Shown here: piece after piece, positions 32,973 through 42,562 of the stretch | Position numbering within the stretch: the stretch's first letter is position 1 | Layout of the letters: each line of letters opens with the position of its first letter | NCBI GenBank assembly: GCA_020002185.1 | Contig: CM034532.1 | Span: 29,333,414-29,397,413 of the forward strand | Direction of reading: 5' to 3' | From: Paraescarpia echinospica | Taxonomy: Eukaryota > Annelida > Polychaeta > Sabellida > Siboglinidae | DNA length: 64,000 bases | The notes under the pieces: model-generated | What the model was told of the DNA's origin: nothing | The model's input: the letters and a program-made list of their open reading frames with translations, nothing else | Databases searched by the model: none | Position numbers and translations under genes: made by a program

Positions 32973-33542
32973 TTACCGGTCACCCTCCATTACTGCCAGA
33001 ACCATATGTTTCATAGTGTTTCGCCACTGTTTCGAAACAGATTCTTGCAACCATGTATTGATATTACACAACTGTTCGACTGTCACATCGGATAGCTTCA
33101 CACCTGCGTCTAACAAAACACTCAAACAGTCTTTCACCACTGCGGTTGAATTAATGGTCTCCACAGCCTCGTCAAAGTGCATGCAAATTAGAATGTCATC
33201 AGATAACATACAATCGTGATGACATTGACTAGGATGGTCTATCTTGCAACCACGACATTGTCGTCTTGAGAGTTCAAAGATGTTACATGATATGTGTCGT
33301 GCCAGCGTCTTCTTCATTTCAATTACAGGGAAATCAATGGTAAAGTTCGGACCAGTAAAGTCAGGAGCAGAAGTTGTGACGTTGGCAGGCTGGGTAGAAG
33401 TTGTGACATTGACAGCATGGGTAGTTGTGACGTCGTCAGGAACGGAAGTTGGTATCGATGATGTTCTGTTGTCGTTAATCGTCTCTGTCGACACAGAGAC
33501 CATTCGTTGACGCTTTGATGGTAGCGAGCCTTCAATGTAATC
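32973..33542 (-). CDS. ORF B, copy 2
   Basis: Same 189-codon exon-like frame as in copy 1, with the acceptor TTCTTGCAG conserved at 33543-33551. The last codon is CGG (Arg) instead of TTG because the trailer deletion changed the end; the stop is preserved. All Cys and His residues of the central cluster are intact. A single trailer with ATTAAA remains, the AATAAA having been lost. Function unknown, as for copy 1. Confidence 0.6.
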   Translation of the reverse strand, partial: DYIEGSLPSKRQRMVSVSTETINDNRTSSIPTSVPDDVTTTHAVNVTTSTQPANVTTSAPDFTGPNFTIDFPVIEMKKTLARHISCNIFELSRRQCRGCKIDHPSQCHHDCMLSDDILICMHFDEAVETINSTAVVKDCLSVLLDAGVKLSDVTVEQLCNINTWLQESVSKQWRNTMKHMVLAVMEGDR

Positions 33543-34082
33543 CTGCAAGAATATTTCAATAATATTAAAAAAAATACATCGCCAGGAGCGGAAGTTGTCA
33601 CACCGGTCGTGTCGGCGGAAGTTGTCACATCGGCAGGGATGATAGCAGAGAGAGGCTGAAACAGGATACGCAGCCTAGTGTATCACCTCCACGCGAGTGA
33701 CGTTGAAGTTTGTGTAAGTATCTCGTCGAGTTTTCTTTATGGTGAGAGACACACGAGTTCCCGTCAACGAGTTCAGTTTGTAAGTCTGCATCGTTTCGTC
33801 CATAACAGCAAACGTCTCGGCATTCACGTCAAGGAGAGGAGCCATACACTGGTCGAATAAAGTCAGCCATATAGATTGGCCCGTCGCTGTCTCGACAAAG
33901 CACATGCGCACCACGAAATGCACGTCAGAAGCAACGTAACCGTGTCGTTCGCATTGCAAATGTCCCCTATCGTCTGTAATCATACGCTTCTTGCAGTACC
34001 TGCACCCAATGTACAAGGGAGTGTGCTGGCGTACTCTATCGATGAGGAGCCCTCTGATCTTGATAACAGCGTCGGAGCTTAC
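33543..34082 (-). other. Predicted 540-bp intron, copy 2
   Basis: Donor ACG/GTAAGC at 34083/34082 and acceptor CAG at 33543, both phase 0, same length as in copies 1 and 3. Confidence 0.5.
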
Positions 34083-34232
34083 CGTTGCTTCTAGAGCCGA
34101 GATGTCCACGACGTCTGGTTCCGACGGCACGGAAGGACGGTTGATCACCGGCATGATGGGTCGGCTCGTCGGCTCGTCCTCGTCGCTCGAGTCTGCCGCA
34201 TTGCGAGGTCGGTAGTAGGGTGTCTTCAACAT
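33675..34232 (-). CDS. ORF A: RPA1 DBD-C-like protein, copy 2
   Basis: 185 residues from the ATG at 34232, identical in translation to copy 3. Compared with copy 1 it lacks three residues of the repeated D-V-V segment and has Gln for Arg in the ATGxSIW strand. The C-x2-C and C-x2-H zinc ligands and the downstream OB-fold strands are intact. Splice donor conserved after codon 50. Confidence 0.7.
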   Translation of the reverse strand: MLKTPYYRPRNAADSSDEDEPTSRPIMPVINRPSVPSEPDVVDISALEATVSSDAVIKIRGLLIDRVRQHTPLYIGCRYCKKRMITDDRGHLQCERHGYVASDVHFVVRMCFVETATGQSIWLTLFDQCMAPLLDVNAETFAVMDETMQTYKLNSLTGTRVSLTIKKTRRDTYTNFNVTRVEVIH

Positions 34233-34296
34233 GATGATGATGTTAACAGTGCTGTCGTCGTGATACGAATGACGGTCCGATTGGCAAAACACTGCG

Positions 34297-34304
34297 CTTA
34301 TATA
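34297..34304 (-). promoter_or_regulatory. TATA box, copy 2
   Basis: TATATAAG on the minus strand, 65 bp upstream of the ATG at 34232, with the same spacing as copy 1. Confidence 0.65.
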
Positions 34305-34689
34305 GTTAGAGAATGTGCCGAAAAGTCACGAGGGCGTGCCGAAAGATCACGGATTGTAGAAAATTCAAAAGCACGGACTGCTGAGTAGAATGTACACAAG
34401 CGCGGACTGCTGAGTAGTTATTTAGTTCACCACTTATCTAACAGGGGTGCTTTCAGTTGATGATTATATATCCACCAGGTGTTTATGGACGAGAAAAATC
34501 AAGAGACACGAATATTTGCAGTACTCATATGTGGTTCGCTCACTTGTCCACTAGGGGATGATGTTTGTAGTTCGTGATGTACCCGTCAGGGGGCTCTATT
34601 GCACGCAAGCGTGCAAGAGACACGAATATTTGCAGTACTCGAACATATAGTTCATAACTTGTCCATCAGATGGCACCACTTGCATAATT

Positions 34690-35085
34690 AGTCCCGAAAA
34701 ATTCCGCTAGGTGGCGATATCTAGTTTTGGCGGGAAATATTTTAGTTCACCAGCTATCCGACAGGGGCGTTTTTTAAGTTTTGGCGGGAAATATTTTAGT
34801 CGCGAAAAATTCCGCTAGGTGGCGCTATCTAGTTTTGGCGGGAAATATTTTATTTCACCAACTATCCGTCAGGGGGCGCTGTTCTAGTTTGGCGGGAAAT
34901 AATTTTTGGCGGGAAATAATTAGTTCACCAACTATCCGCCAAGGGGCGCTATTTTTTGTTTTGGCGGGAAATAATTAGTTCACCAACTATCCGCCAGGGG
35001 GCGCGATTATAGTTTTGGCGGGAAATATTTTAGTTCCGAAAAAATCCGCTAGGTGGCGTGCTATTCTAGTTCCCAAAAATTCCGG
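34690..35085 (-). promoter_or_regulatory. E2F/CTCF-like site array, copy 2
   Basis: Seven TTTGGCGGGAAA sites (near 34724, 34776, 34832, 34888, 34906, 34960 and 35015) alternate with CAGGGGGCGC, AAGGGGCGC and CTAGGTGGCG elements, matching copy 1 site for site. Confidence 0.6.
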
Positions 35086-35094
35086 TAGGGGGCG

Positions 35095-35212
35095 CCACGT
35101 GACCTTGACCTACATCCGGGTATTTGACCTTGACCTACATCCGGGTACTTACCTTTGACCTTGACATACATCCGGGTATTTGACCTTGACCTACATCCGG
35201 GTACTTTGCTTT
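35095..35212 (-). promoter_or_regulatory. AGGTCA-type array at copy 2 terminus
   Basis: Four repeats containing TGACCTTGAC (reverse of GTCAAGGTCA) separated by CTACATCCGGGTA. All four are intact here, unlike copy 1. Confidence 0.55.
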
Positions 35213-35265
35213 TGCTTCACTCCGAATCCAACCTGCGCGGTACTTAACCTCCTTTACTACTTTTT

Positions 35266-35391
35266 TTGGGGTTAACCTCGCGAAAATTTTAACAACAACC
35301 ACTAAAGTGGTTGTTGTATAAATTTTCTGAAAATTTTCTGTTTTTGTCCCAGAGGGACAAAAACATTAAATTTTCGCGAGGTTAACCCCAA
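35266..35391. mobile_element. 126-bp MITE with multiple hairpins
   Basis: Terminal inverted repeats TTGGGGTTAACCTCGCGAAAA and its inverse flank two smaller perfect hairpins, CAACCACT/AGTGGTTG and TTTTTGTCCC/GGGACAAAAA. No coding capacity. It sits exactly at the outer end of copy 2, so it inserted after, or together with, the rearrangement of repeat A. Confidence 0.75.
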
Positions 35392-35461
35392 CTTTTTGTC
35401 TCTAGCTAACCTAATTATTATTTTTTTAACCGCTAGATGGCGCCACCATGTGACGTAGTAC

Positions 35462-35825
35462 TCCGATTATCCGCTAGGGGCGCTACACCGGAAGTGACGT
35501 CGTACCGGAAGTTACTTGACTGTCATGGCAGCCTCTACTAGGGACGACACGTCGGAAGTGACGTCACACCGGAAGTTACTTGACTGTCATGGCGGCCTCT
35601 ACGCTTCCGGTATTCTCGGAAGTGTGTCAACGAATAGATATCATCCGATTATCCGCTAGGGGCGCTACACCGGAAGTGACGTCGTACCGGAAGTTACTTG
35701 ACTGTCATGGCAGCCTCTACTAGGGACGACACGTCGGAAGTGACGTCACACCGGAAGTTACTTGACTGTCATGGCGGCCTCTACGCTTCCGGTATTCTCG
35801 GAAGTGTGTCAACGAATAGATATCT
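35462..35825. repeat. 182-bp tandem duplication with CRE, ETS and YY1-like motifs
   Basis: Two near-identical 182-bp units starting at 35462 and 35644. Each has several CCGGAAGT (ETS core), a perfect TGACGTCA (CRE), a TGACGTCG variant and CATGGCGGCC/CATGGCAGCC (YY1-like). The density of paired motifs suggests a duplicated enhancer or promoter module. Confidence 0.75.
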
Positions 35826-35924
35826 ATCATGGCCGGTAGTTGGCGTTATTCTGAGTAGTTACACTGCTATCCGTTGGGGCCATCAGATGTCGCCTGTCTC
35901 ATGAACGTGCACAGTTTTTGTGTT

Positions 35925-36216
35925 AAGGGAAGTCACGTGATGTACGTTCGGTCTGATTGATTATGCAAATGAGCTCACGCCGAAAACTAGTGTATATACC
36001 GTGCTTCCGACGATTCTGGTCTTTCCTTTTTCGACTCTCGAGAAGGTCGTATCGTATCTGGTCGCTCTCACTATTTGAAAATATGGAATTGTTACGTTGA
36101 AAAGATGGCTGCTTCATATACATATGTTTTCCATTAAAAGAAGCGATACTTCATGCGAGTCCTATGGTCGCATCATTGGACGTGAATCCGACCAAATGAT
36201 CGTCTCTTGACATGAA
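35925..36216 (+). promoter_or_regulatory. Candidate promoter and first exon: octamer, E-box, TATA, splice donor
   Basis: In order: TCACGTGATG (E-box), TGATTGATT, the perfect octamer ATGCAAAT near 35965, then GTATATACC near 35992. A start near 36020 would be followed by several short upstream frames and an ATGAAG directly before the consensus donor G/GTATGT near 36216. No downstream exon was identified. The arrangement is suggestive but the transcript is unproven. Confidence 0.4.
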
Positions 36217-36336
36217 GGTATGTGATGTTTGGCACCTCATTGAATGAAGTCCTGTCAGGTGGTTGTCCTTACATGTTATTGACATAGTCGTTTTCGATCG
36301 TAGCAGTTTTCAAATTCGCTTGCTATGGTCGTGTGT

Positions 36337-36803
36337 TAAAAAGTTCCGAGTCCTACCGACACTAAAAAGTTCCGAGTACTACCGATACTAAAAAGTTCCG
36401 AGTACTACCGACACTAAAAAGTTCCGAGTACTACCGACACTAAAAAGTTCCGAGTACTATCGACACTAACAAGTTCCGAGTACTACCGACACTAAAAAGT
36501 TCCGAGTACTACCGACACTAAAAAGTTCCGAGTACTACCGACACTAAAAAGTTCCGAGTACTACCGACACTAAAAAGTTCCGAGTACTAACGACACTAAA
36601 AAGTTCCGAGTACTAACGACACTAAAAAGTTCCGAGTACTACCGACACTAAAAAGTTCCGAGTACTACCGACACTAAAAAGTTCCGAGTACTACCGACAC
36701 TAAAAAGTTCCGAGTACTACCGACACTAAAAAGTTCCTACCGACACTAAAAAGTAACCGACACTAAAAAGTTCCGAGTACTACCGACACTAAAAAGTTCC
36801 ACG
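36337..36803. repeat. 26-bp tandem array
   Basis: About 17-18 units of TTCCGAGTACTACCGACACT plus AAAAAG, with single-base variants and two shortened units near 36740-36765. It abuts the inner edge of repeat A copy 3. Units touch with no spacers, so it is not a CRISPR array. Confidence 0.95.
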
Positions 36804-36879
36804 TTAAGATTAGTGTTTCGTTTGTCCAACTAGTTGATCTAAGTTCAATTCGTGACACGTGTTGGTCAAAGCATAGTGT

Positions 36880-38930
36880 TTCGTTTGTACAACTCGTGTC
36901 TCGTCGGTACTCTCGTGTGATATGTCATCCGTAGTCTCGTGACATATCTCGGTCATAGTCTCGTCTCTTTTCTCGTCGGTACTCTCGTGTGACGTGTCAT
37001 CCGTAGTCTCGTGTGATGTGTCATCCGTAGTCTCGTAGCATATCTCTTGTCTCGTCCGTACTCTCGTGTGATGTGACATCCGTAGTCTCGTGTGATGTGT
37101 CATCCGTAGTCTCGTGTGATGTGACATCCGTAGTCTCGTGATATATCTCGGTCATAGTCTCGTCTCTTGTCTCGTCGGTACTCTCGTGTGATGTTTGTGT
37201 AGCGTGTTGGTCAAAGCATAGTGTAATGAGTGCGTGAGTGAGTGACTGCGTGAACAGACACAAAGGATGAGTGAGTGAGTGAGTGAGTGAACAGATACGA
37301 AGGGTGAGTGAGTGAGTGAGTGAGTGAGTGAGTGAGTGAACAGATACGCAGGGTGAGTGAGTGAGTGAACAGATACGAAGGGTGAGTGAGTGAGTGAGTG
37401 AGTGAGTGAGTGAGTGAGTGAGTGAGTGAGTGAGTGAGTGAGTGAACAGACACGAAGGATGAGTGAGTGAGTGAGTGAGTGAGTGAACAACATCTCGGTC
37501 ATAGTCTCGTGTGATGTGTCTAGTTGGTCTGAGTTCAATTCGTGACACGTGTTGGTCAAAGCATAGTGTTTCGTTTGTATAACTCGTGTCTCGTCGGTAC
37601 TCTTGTGTGATGTGTCATCCGTAGTCTCGTGTGATCCGAAGTCTCGTGAAATATCTCGGTCATAGTTTCGTCTCTTGTCTCGTCGGTACTCTCGTGTGAC
37701 GTGTCATCCGAAGTCTCGTGACATATCTCGGCCATAGTCTCGTGTGACGTGTCATCCGTAGTCTCGTGTGATGTATCATCCGTAGTCTCGTGACATATCT
37801 CGGTCATAGTTTCGTCTCTTGTCTCGTCGGTACTCTCGTGTGACGTGTCATCTGAAGTCTCGTGACATATCTCGGCCATAGTCTCGTGTGACGTGTCATC
37901 CGTAGTCTCGTGTGATGTGTCATCCATAGTCTCGTGACATATCTCGGTTATAGTCTCGTCTCTTGTCTCGTCGGTACTCTTGTGTGTCGTATCATCCGAA
38001 GTCTCGTCCATATCTCGGTCATAGTCTCGTGTGATGTGTCTAGTTGATCTAAGTTCAATTCGTTTGACCCGTGTTGGTCAAAGTGTAGTGTTTCGTTTGC
38101 GTGACTAGTTGATCTGAGTTCAATTTGTGCCACGTGTTGGTCAAAGTGTAGTGTTTCGTTTGTACAACTCGTGTCTATAGACCGTACTCTCGTGTGATGT
38201 GTCATCCATAGTCTCGTGTGATGTATCTAGTTGATCTAAGTTCAATTCGTGACACGTATTGGTCAAAGCATAGTGTTTCGTTTTCGTGACACGTGTTTCT
38301 CTTGTCTCGTCGGTACTCTCGTGTGCCGTGTCATACGAAGTCTCGTGTGATGTGTCATCCGTAGTCTCGTGACATATCTCGGTCATAGTTTCGTCTCTTG
38401 TCTCGTCGGTTCTCTCGTGTGACGTGTCATCCGTAGTCTCGTGTGATGTGTCATCCGTAGTCTCGTGACATATCTCGGTCATAGTCTCGTCTCTTGTCTC
38501 GTCGGTACTCTCGTGTGACGTGTCATCCAAAGTCTCGTGATATATCTCGGCCATAGTCTCGTGTGACGTGTCATCCGTAGTCTCGTGACATGTCTCGGTC
38601 ATAGTCTCGTCTCTTGTCTCGTCGGTACTCTCGTGTGATGTGTCATCCATAGTCTCGTGTCATCCGTAGTCTCGTGACATATCTCGGTCATAGTCTCGTC
38701 TCTTGTCTCGTTGCTACTCTCGTATGACGTGTCATCCGAAGTCTCGTGCCATATCTCGATCATAGTCTCGTCTCTTGTCTCGTCGGTACTCTCGTGTGAT
38801 GTGTCATCCGTAGTCTCGTGACATATATCGGTCATAGTCTCGTGTGATGTGTCTAGTTGATCTAAGTTCAATTCGTGACACGTGTTGGTCAAAGCATAGT
38901 GTTTCGTTTTCGTGACACGTGTTGGTCAAA
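36880..38930 (-). repeat. 24-bp-type repeat tract with E-boxes, copy 3
   Basis: Same repeat family as in copies 1 and 2, interrupted at 37227-37490 by a GAGT array. Open acidic frames of 97-169 codons occur in the same places as in the other copies but are separated by frame changes. Confidence 0.75.
37227..37490. repeat. (GAGT)n array with GAACAGATACGAAGG spacers
   Basis: Runs of GAGT separated by GAACAGATACGAAGG-type units, seen only in copy 3. The frames it creates (Ser-Leu-Thr-His) are low complexity. Confidence 0.93.
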
Positions 38931-39228
38931 GCATAGTCCAACTAGTTGGTCTGAGTACATTAACATATCTGTACTGAACTACACAGAGATACGTGGCTAT
39001 CATCTCTACTCAGCAACACAGACATACTTGTGAAGTGTAAGACTATTAGTAAGGTTCCCAACATACGCTTTGCATTACACTATGAAAAAGACACAAGATG
39101 AGGTTTGCACAGTTTATTCGTGAACAACACGAACGTATTTACATGTCACGCTCCATAACTAAAAGAACCAGAGACATTGATACAGAGTCTTGCAAAGTTT
39201 AATCGTGTACAACACAAAAGAAAGTTCT

Positions 39229-39798
39229 TTACAAGTCACCCTCCATTACTGCCAGAACCATATGTTTCATAGTGTTTCGCCACTGTTTCGAAACAGATTC
39301 TTGCAACCAAGTATTGATATTACACAACTGTTCGACTGTCACATCGGATAGCTTCACACCCGCGTCTAACAAAACACTCAAACAGTCTTTCACCACTGCG
39401 GTTGAATTAATGGTCTCCACAGCCTCGTCAAAGTGCATGCAAATTAGAATGTCATCAGATAACATACAATCGTGATGACATTGACTAGGATGGTCTATCT
39501 TGCAACCACGACATTGTCGTCTTGAGAGTTCAAAGATGTTACATGATATGTGTCGTGCCAGCGGCTTCTTCATTTCAATTACAGGGAAATCAATGGTAAA
39601 GTTCGGACCAGTAAAGTCAGGAGCAGAAGTTGTGACGTTGGCAGGCTGGGTAGAAGTTGTGACATTGACAGCATGGGTAGTTGTGACGTCGTCAGGAACG
39701 GAAGTTGGTATCGATGATGTTCTGTTGTCGTTAATCGTCTCTGTCGACACAGAGACCATTCGTTGACGCTTTGATGGTAGCGAGCCTTCAATGTAATC
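39229..39798 (-). CDS. ORF B, copy 3
   Basis: Same 189-codon frame as copy 1, with one residue change (Pro for Thr in MKKTL) and the same ending. Acceptor conserved at 39799-39801. The Cys/His cluster and NLS-like basic patch are intact. Followed by the full duplicated trailer with ATTAAA and AATAAA. Function unknown. Confidence 0.6.
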   Translation of the reverse strand, partial: DYIEGSLPSKRQRMVSVSTETINDNRTSSIPTSVPDDVTTTHAVNVTTSTQPANVTTSAPDFTGPNFTIDFPVIEMKKPLARHISCNIFELSRRQCRGCKIDHPSQCHHDCMLSDDILICMHFDEAVETINSTAVVKDCLSVLLDAGVKLSDVTVEQLCNINTWLQESVSKQWRNTMKHMVLAVMEGDL

Positions 39799-40338
39799 CT
39801 GCAAGAATATTTCAATAATAAAAAAAAAAATACATCGCCAGGAGCGGAAGTTGTCACACCGGTCGTGTCGGCGGAAGTTGTCACATCGGCAGGGATGATA
39901 GCAGAGAGAGGCTGAAACAGGATACGCAGCCTAGTGTATCACCTCCACGCGAGTGACGTTGAAGTTTGTGTAAGTATCTCGTCGAGTTTTCTTTATGGTG
40001 AGAGACACACGAGTTCCCGTCAACGAGTTCAGTTTGTAAGTCTGCATCGTTTCGTCCATAACAGCAAACGTCTCGGCATTCACGTCAAGGAGAGGAGCCA
40101 TACACTGGTCGAATAAAGTCAGCCATATAGATTGGCCCGTCGCTGTCTCGACAAAGCACATGCGCACCACGAAATGCACGTCAGAAGCAACGTAACCGTG
40201 TCGTTCGCATTGCAAATGTCCCCTATCGTCTGTAATCATACGCTTCTTGCAGTACCTGCACCCAATGTACAAGGGAGTGTGCTGGCGTACTCTATCGATG
40301 AGGAGCCCTCTGATCTTGATAACAGCGTCGGAGCTTAC
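39799..40338 (-). other. Predicted 540-bp intron, copy 3
   Basis: Donor after 40339 and acceptor before 39798, phase 0 on both sides. The T run before the acceptor is an uninterrupted A run on the plus strand here (39821-39830). Confidence 0.5.
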
Positions 40339-40488
40339 CGTTGCTTCTAGAGCCGAGATGTCCACGACGTCTGGTTCCGACGGCACGGAAGGACGGTTGA
40401 TCACCGGCATGATGGGTCGGCTCGTCGGCTCGTCCTCGTCGCTCGAGTCTGCCGCATTGCGAGGTCGGTAGTAGGGTGTCTTCAACAT
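39931..40488 (-). CDS. ORF A: RPA1 DBD-C-like protein, copy 3
   Basis: 185 residues from the ATG at 40488, same translation as copy 2. Zinc-ribbon ligands, OB-fold pattern and internal splice donor are all intact. Three intact copies within 15 kb mean either very recent duplication or ongoing gene conversion. Confidence 0.7.
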   Translation of the reverse strand: MLKTPYYRPRNAADSSDEDEPTSRPIMPVINRPSVPSEPDVVDISALEATVSSDAVIKIRGLLIDRVRQHTPLYIGCRYCKKRMITDDRGHLQCERHGYVASDVHFVVRMCFVETATGQSIWLTLFDQCMAPLLDVNAETFAVMDETMQTYKLNSLTGTRVSLTIKKTRRDTYTNFNVTRVEVIH

Positions 40489-40552
40489 GATGATGATGTT
40501 AACAGTGCTGTCGTCGTGATACGAATGACGGTCCGATTGGCAAAACACTGCG

Positions 40553-40560
40553 CTTATATA
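40553..40560 (-). promoter_or_regulatory. TATA box, copy 3
   Basis: TATATAAG on the minus strand, 65 bp from the ATG at 40488, spacing as in the other copies. Confidence 0.65.
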
Positions 40561-40944
40561 GTTAGAGAATGTGCCGAAAAGTCACGAGGGCGTGCCGAAA
40601 GATCACGGATTGTAGAAAATTCAAAAGCACGGACTGCTGAGTAGAATGTACACAAGCGCGGACTGCTGAGTAGTTATTTAGTTCACCACTTATCTAACAG
40701 GGGTGCTTTCAGTTGATGATTATATATCCACCAGGTGTTTATGGACGAAAAAATCAAGAGACACGAATATTTGCAGTACTCATATGTGGTTCGCTCACTT
40801 GTCCACTAGGGGATGATGTTTGTAGTTCGTGATGTACCCGTCAGGGGGCTCTATTGCACGCAAGCGTGCAAGAGACACGAATATTTGCAGTACTCGAACA
40901 TATAGTTCATAACTTGTCCATCAGATGGCACCACTTGCATAATT

Positions 40945-41345
40945 AGTCCCGAAAAATTCCGCTAGGTGGCGATATCTAGTTTTGGCGGGAAATATTTTAG
41001 TTCACCAGCTATCCGACAGGGGCGCTTTTTAAGTTTTGGCGGGAAATATTTTAGTCGCGAAAAATTCCGCTAGGTGGCGCTATCTAGTTTTGGCGGGAAA
41101 TATTTTATTTCACCAACTATCCGTCAGGGGGCGCTGTTCTAGTTTGGCGGGAAATAATTTTTGGCGGGAAATAATTAGTTCACCAACTATCCGCCAAGGG
41201 GCGCTATTTTTGGTTTTGGCGGGAAATAATTAGTTCACCAACTATCCGCCAGGGGGCGCGATTATAGTTTTGGCGGGAAATATTTTAGTTCCGAAAAAAT
41301 CCGCTAGGTGGCGTGCTATTCTAGTTCCCAAAAATTCCGGTGGGG
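40945..41345 (-). promoter_or_regulatory. E2F/CTCF-like site array, copy 3
   Basis: Same seven TTTGGCGGGAAA sites and interleaved GGGGCGC/GGTGGCG elements as copies 1 and 2, with a one- to two-base loss near 41340 relative to copy 2. Confidence 0.6.
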
Positions 41346-41349
41346 GCGC

Positions 41350-41468
41350 CACGTGACCTTGACCTACATCCGGGTATTTGACCTTGACCTACATCCGGGT
41401 ACTTACCTTTGACCTTGACATACATCCGGGTATTTGACCTTGACCTACATCCGGGTACTTTGCTTTTG
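41350..41468 (-). promoter_or_regulatory. AGGTCA-type array at copy 3 terminus
   Basis: Four TGACCTTGAC units with CTACATCCGGGTA spacers, as in copy 2, ending about 45 bp from the (TAC)n array. Confidence 0.55.
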
Positions 41469-41507
41469 CTTCACTCCGAATCCAACCTGCGCGGTACTTA
41501 ACCTCCT

Positions 41508-41544
41508 TTACTACTTACTACTACTACTACTACTACTACTACTA

Positions 41545-41594
<50 letters not shown>

Positions 41595-41595
41595 T
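41508..41595. repeat. (TAC)n array, right flank of composite insertion
   Basis: TAC repeats with a TACACTAC interruption, same orientation as 26155-26310. Host AT-rich DNA follows. Confidence 0.95.
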
Positions 41596-42335
41596 ATTAA
41601 ATGTATTACATGACATTTCCAATACGGGTAGCAGCTACAATTTTGTTTTAATAAGTATAATTGTTTCTGTCAGAGGATCTTCTTCCCCAGTATCCCTTGT
41701 GTCGCAGCAACCACACCACTTAATGTTTTCCGCCGTTCTGACGTTACGTCTCCATATGTCGCGTGTATCTGGTATCCTTTCCAGTTCTCGGTTGTTCATC
41801 CTTGACCTTTTCGGGATCCCTCTTAATACCATCTCTCCTGCCATCTACTGCCCATTGCAGCCGGCTACCAAGCAAAGTATTCCATCTTAAAACTAGCATA
41901 AGGAAACTTAAACGACGTTGAGTTATTTAAATTTAGTCGTATGTACAATGATTTGCCAACTACACTTGTTTTGTAAAGTGTCCATGTGCAGCTTGGACAT
42001 TCGGCTATTTAAGAACAGTGCATCCACTTAACGTTCGGTGATAATATGCAATCACAAACTGCACAGCTTGCGTCATTACCTCGAGGCAGCTAATGTAGAC
42101 GGCGTCTATTAAGTCAATATGTTGTTCCTTGTGTGTCCGTTAGAGGACACTCTTTTAATTCTTTGGACATTCCCCGGGTGACACCACTGTCCAACTATAC
42201 CACATACGTTTGGTGCGTTGAAACAAATGGTATGCTGATATTGTGCTGTTTGCAGGCTCAGCAAAATATTTCTTTGGGTAAAATATAATTAGCACAATAC
42301 AAATTATGTACTATTCATACAATTCATAAATTAAT
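41596..42335. other. Intergenic, nothing recognised
   Basis: Unique sequence. A 69-codon minus frame near 41635-41844 has faint RT-C-terminal flavour but no motif I can defend. Confidence 0.4.

Positions 42336-42562
<227 letters not shown>

Larger units (their letters stand above)
31501..35265 (-). repeat. Long repeat A, copy 2 (inverted)
   Basis: Reverse-complement copy of 26311 to about 30180, facing copy 1 across the gap. It carries an internal deletion of about 80-90 bp in the ORF B trailer but intact ORFs A and B, TATA box and binding-site arrays. Its outer end runs into a small MITE at 35266 rather than the TAC array. Confidence 0.9.
26311..41513. mobile_element. Composite insertion with three long-repeat copies (undescribed, virus- or transposon-like)
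   Basis: A 15.2-kb block, rich in GC and CpG unlike its AT-rich surroundings, splits a (TAC)n microsatellite. It contains repeat A in plus orientation (26311-30500), a 1000-N gap, repeat A inverted (31501-35265), a 1.5-kb unique segment and a second inverted repeat A (about 36810-41513). Each A copy ends with AGTAGTAAAGGAGG at its outer edge. Each carries the same two-ORF gene and promoter. No transposase, integrase, polymerase, helicase or capsid frame is present in the readable sequence. It may be a giant transposon with multi-kilobase inverted repeats or an integrated DNA virus remnant; the gap prevents a decision. Confidence 0.7.
36810..41513 (-). repeat. Long repeat A, copy 3 (inverted, longest)
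   Basis: Same order as copy 2 but extending further inward and ending at its outer edge directly in the (TAC)n array. It keeps the duplicated ORF B trailer that copy 2 lost. Confidence 0.9.

Noticed and set aside
36337..36803. Regular 26-bp repeats as a CRISPR-like array (also the 47-bp and 56-bp arrays)
   Set aside because: Units are directly adjacent with no unique spacers, and the genome is animal.
37021..37559. Ser-Leu-Thr-His-rich frames on the minus strand
   Set aside because: Translation of a GAGT microsatellite.
26311..41513. Helitron identity for the composite insertion, based on the RPA-like ORF
   Set aside because: No Rep/helicase frame is visible, no convincing TC start and CTRR end with hairpin, and long inverted copies are not a Helitron feature. 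Left open only because of the gap.
26311..41513. Integrated herpesvirus or malacoherpesvirus, suggested by inverted repeats around a unique segment
   Set aside because: No herpesvirus core gene (polymerase, capsid, terminase) is readable. Architecture alone is not enough.
41635..41844. 69-codon minus frame resembling an RT C-terminus
   Set aside because: No motif beyond a vague basic pattern.
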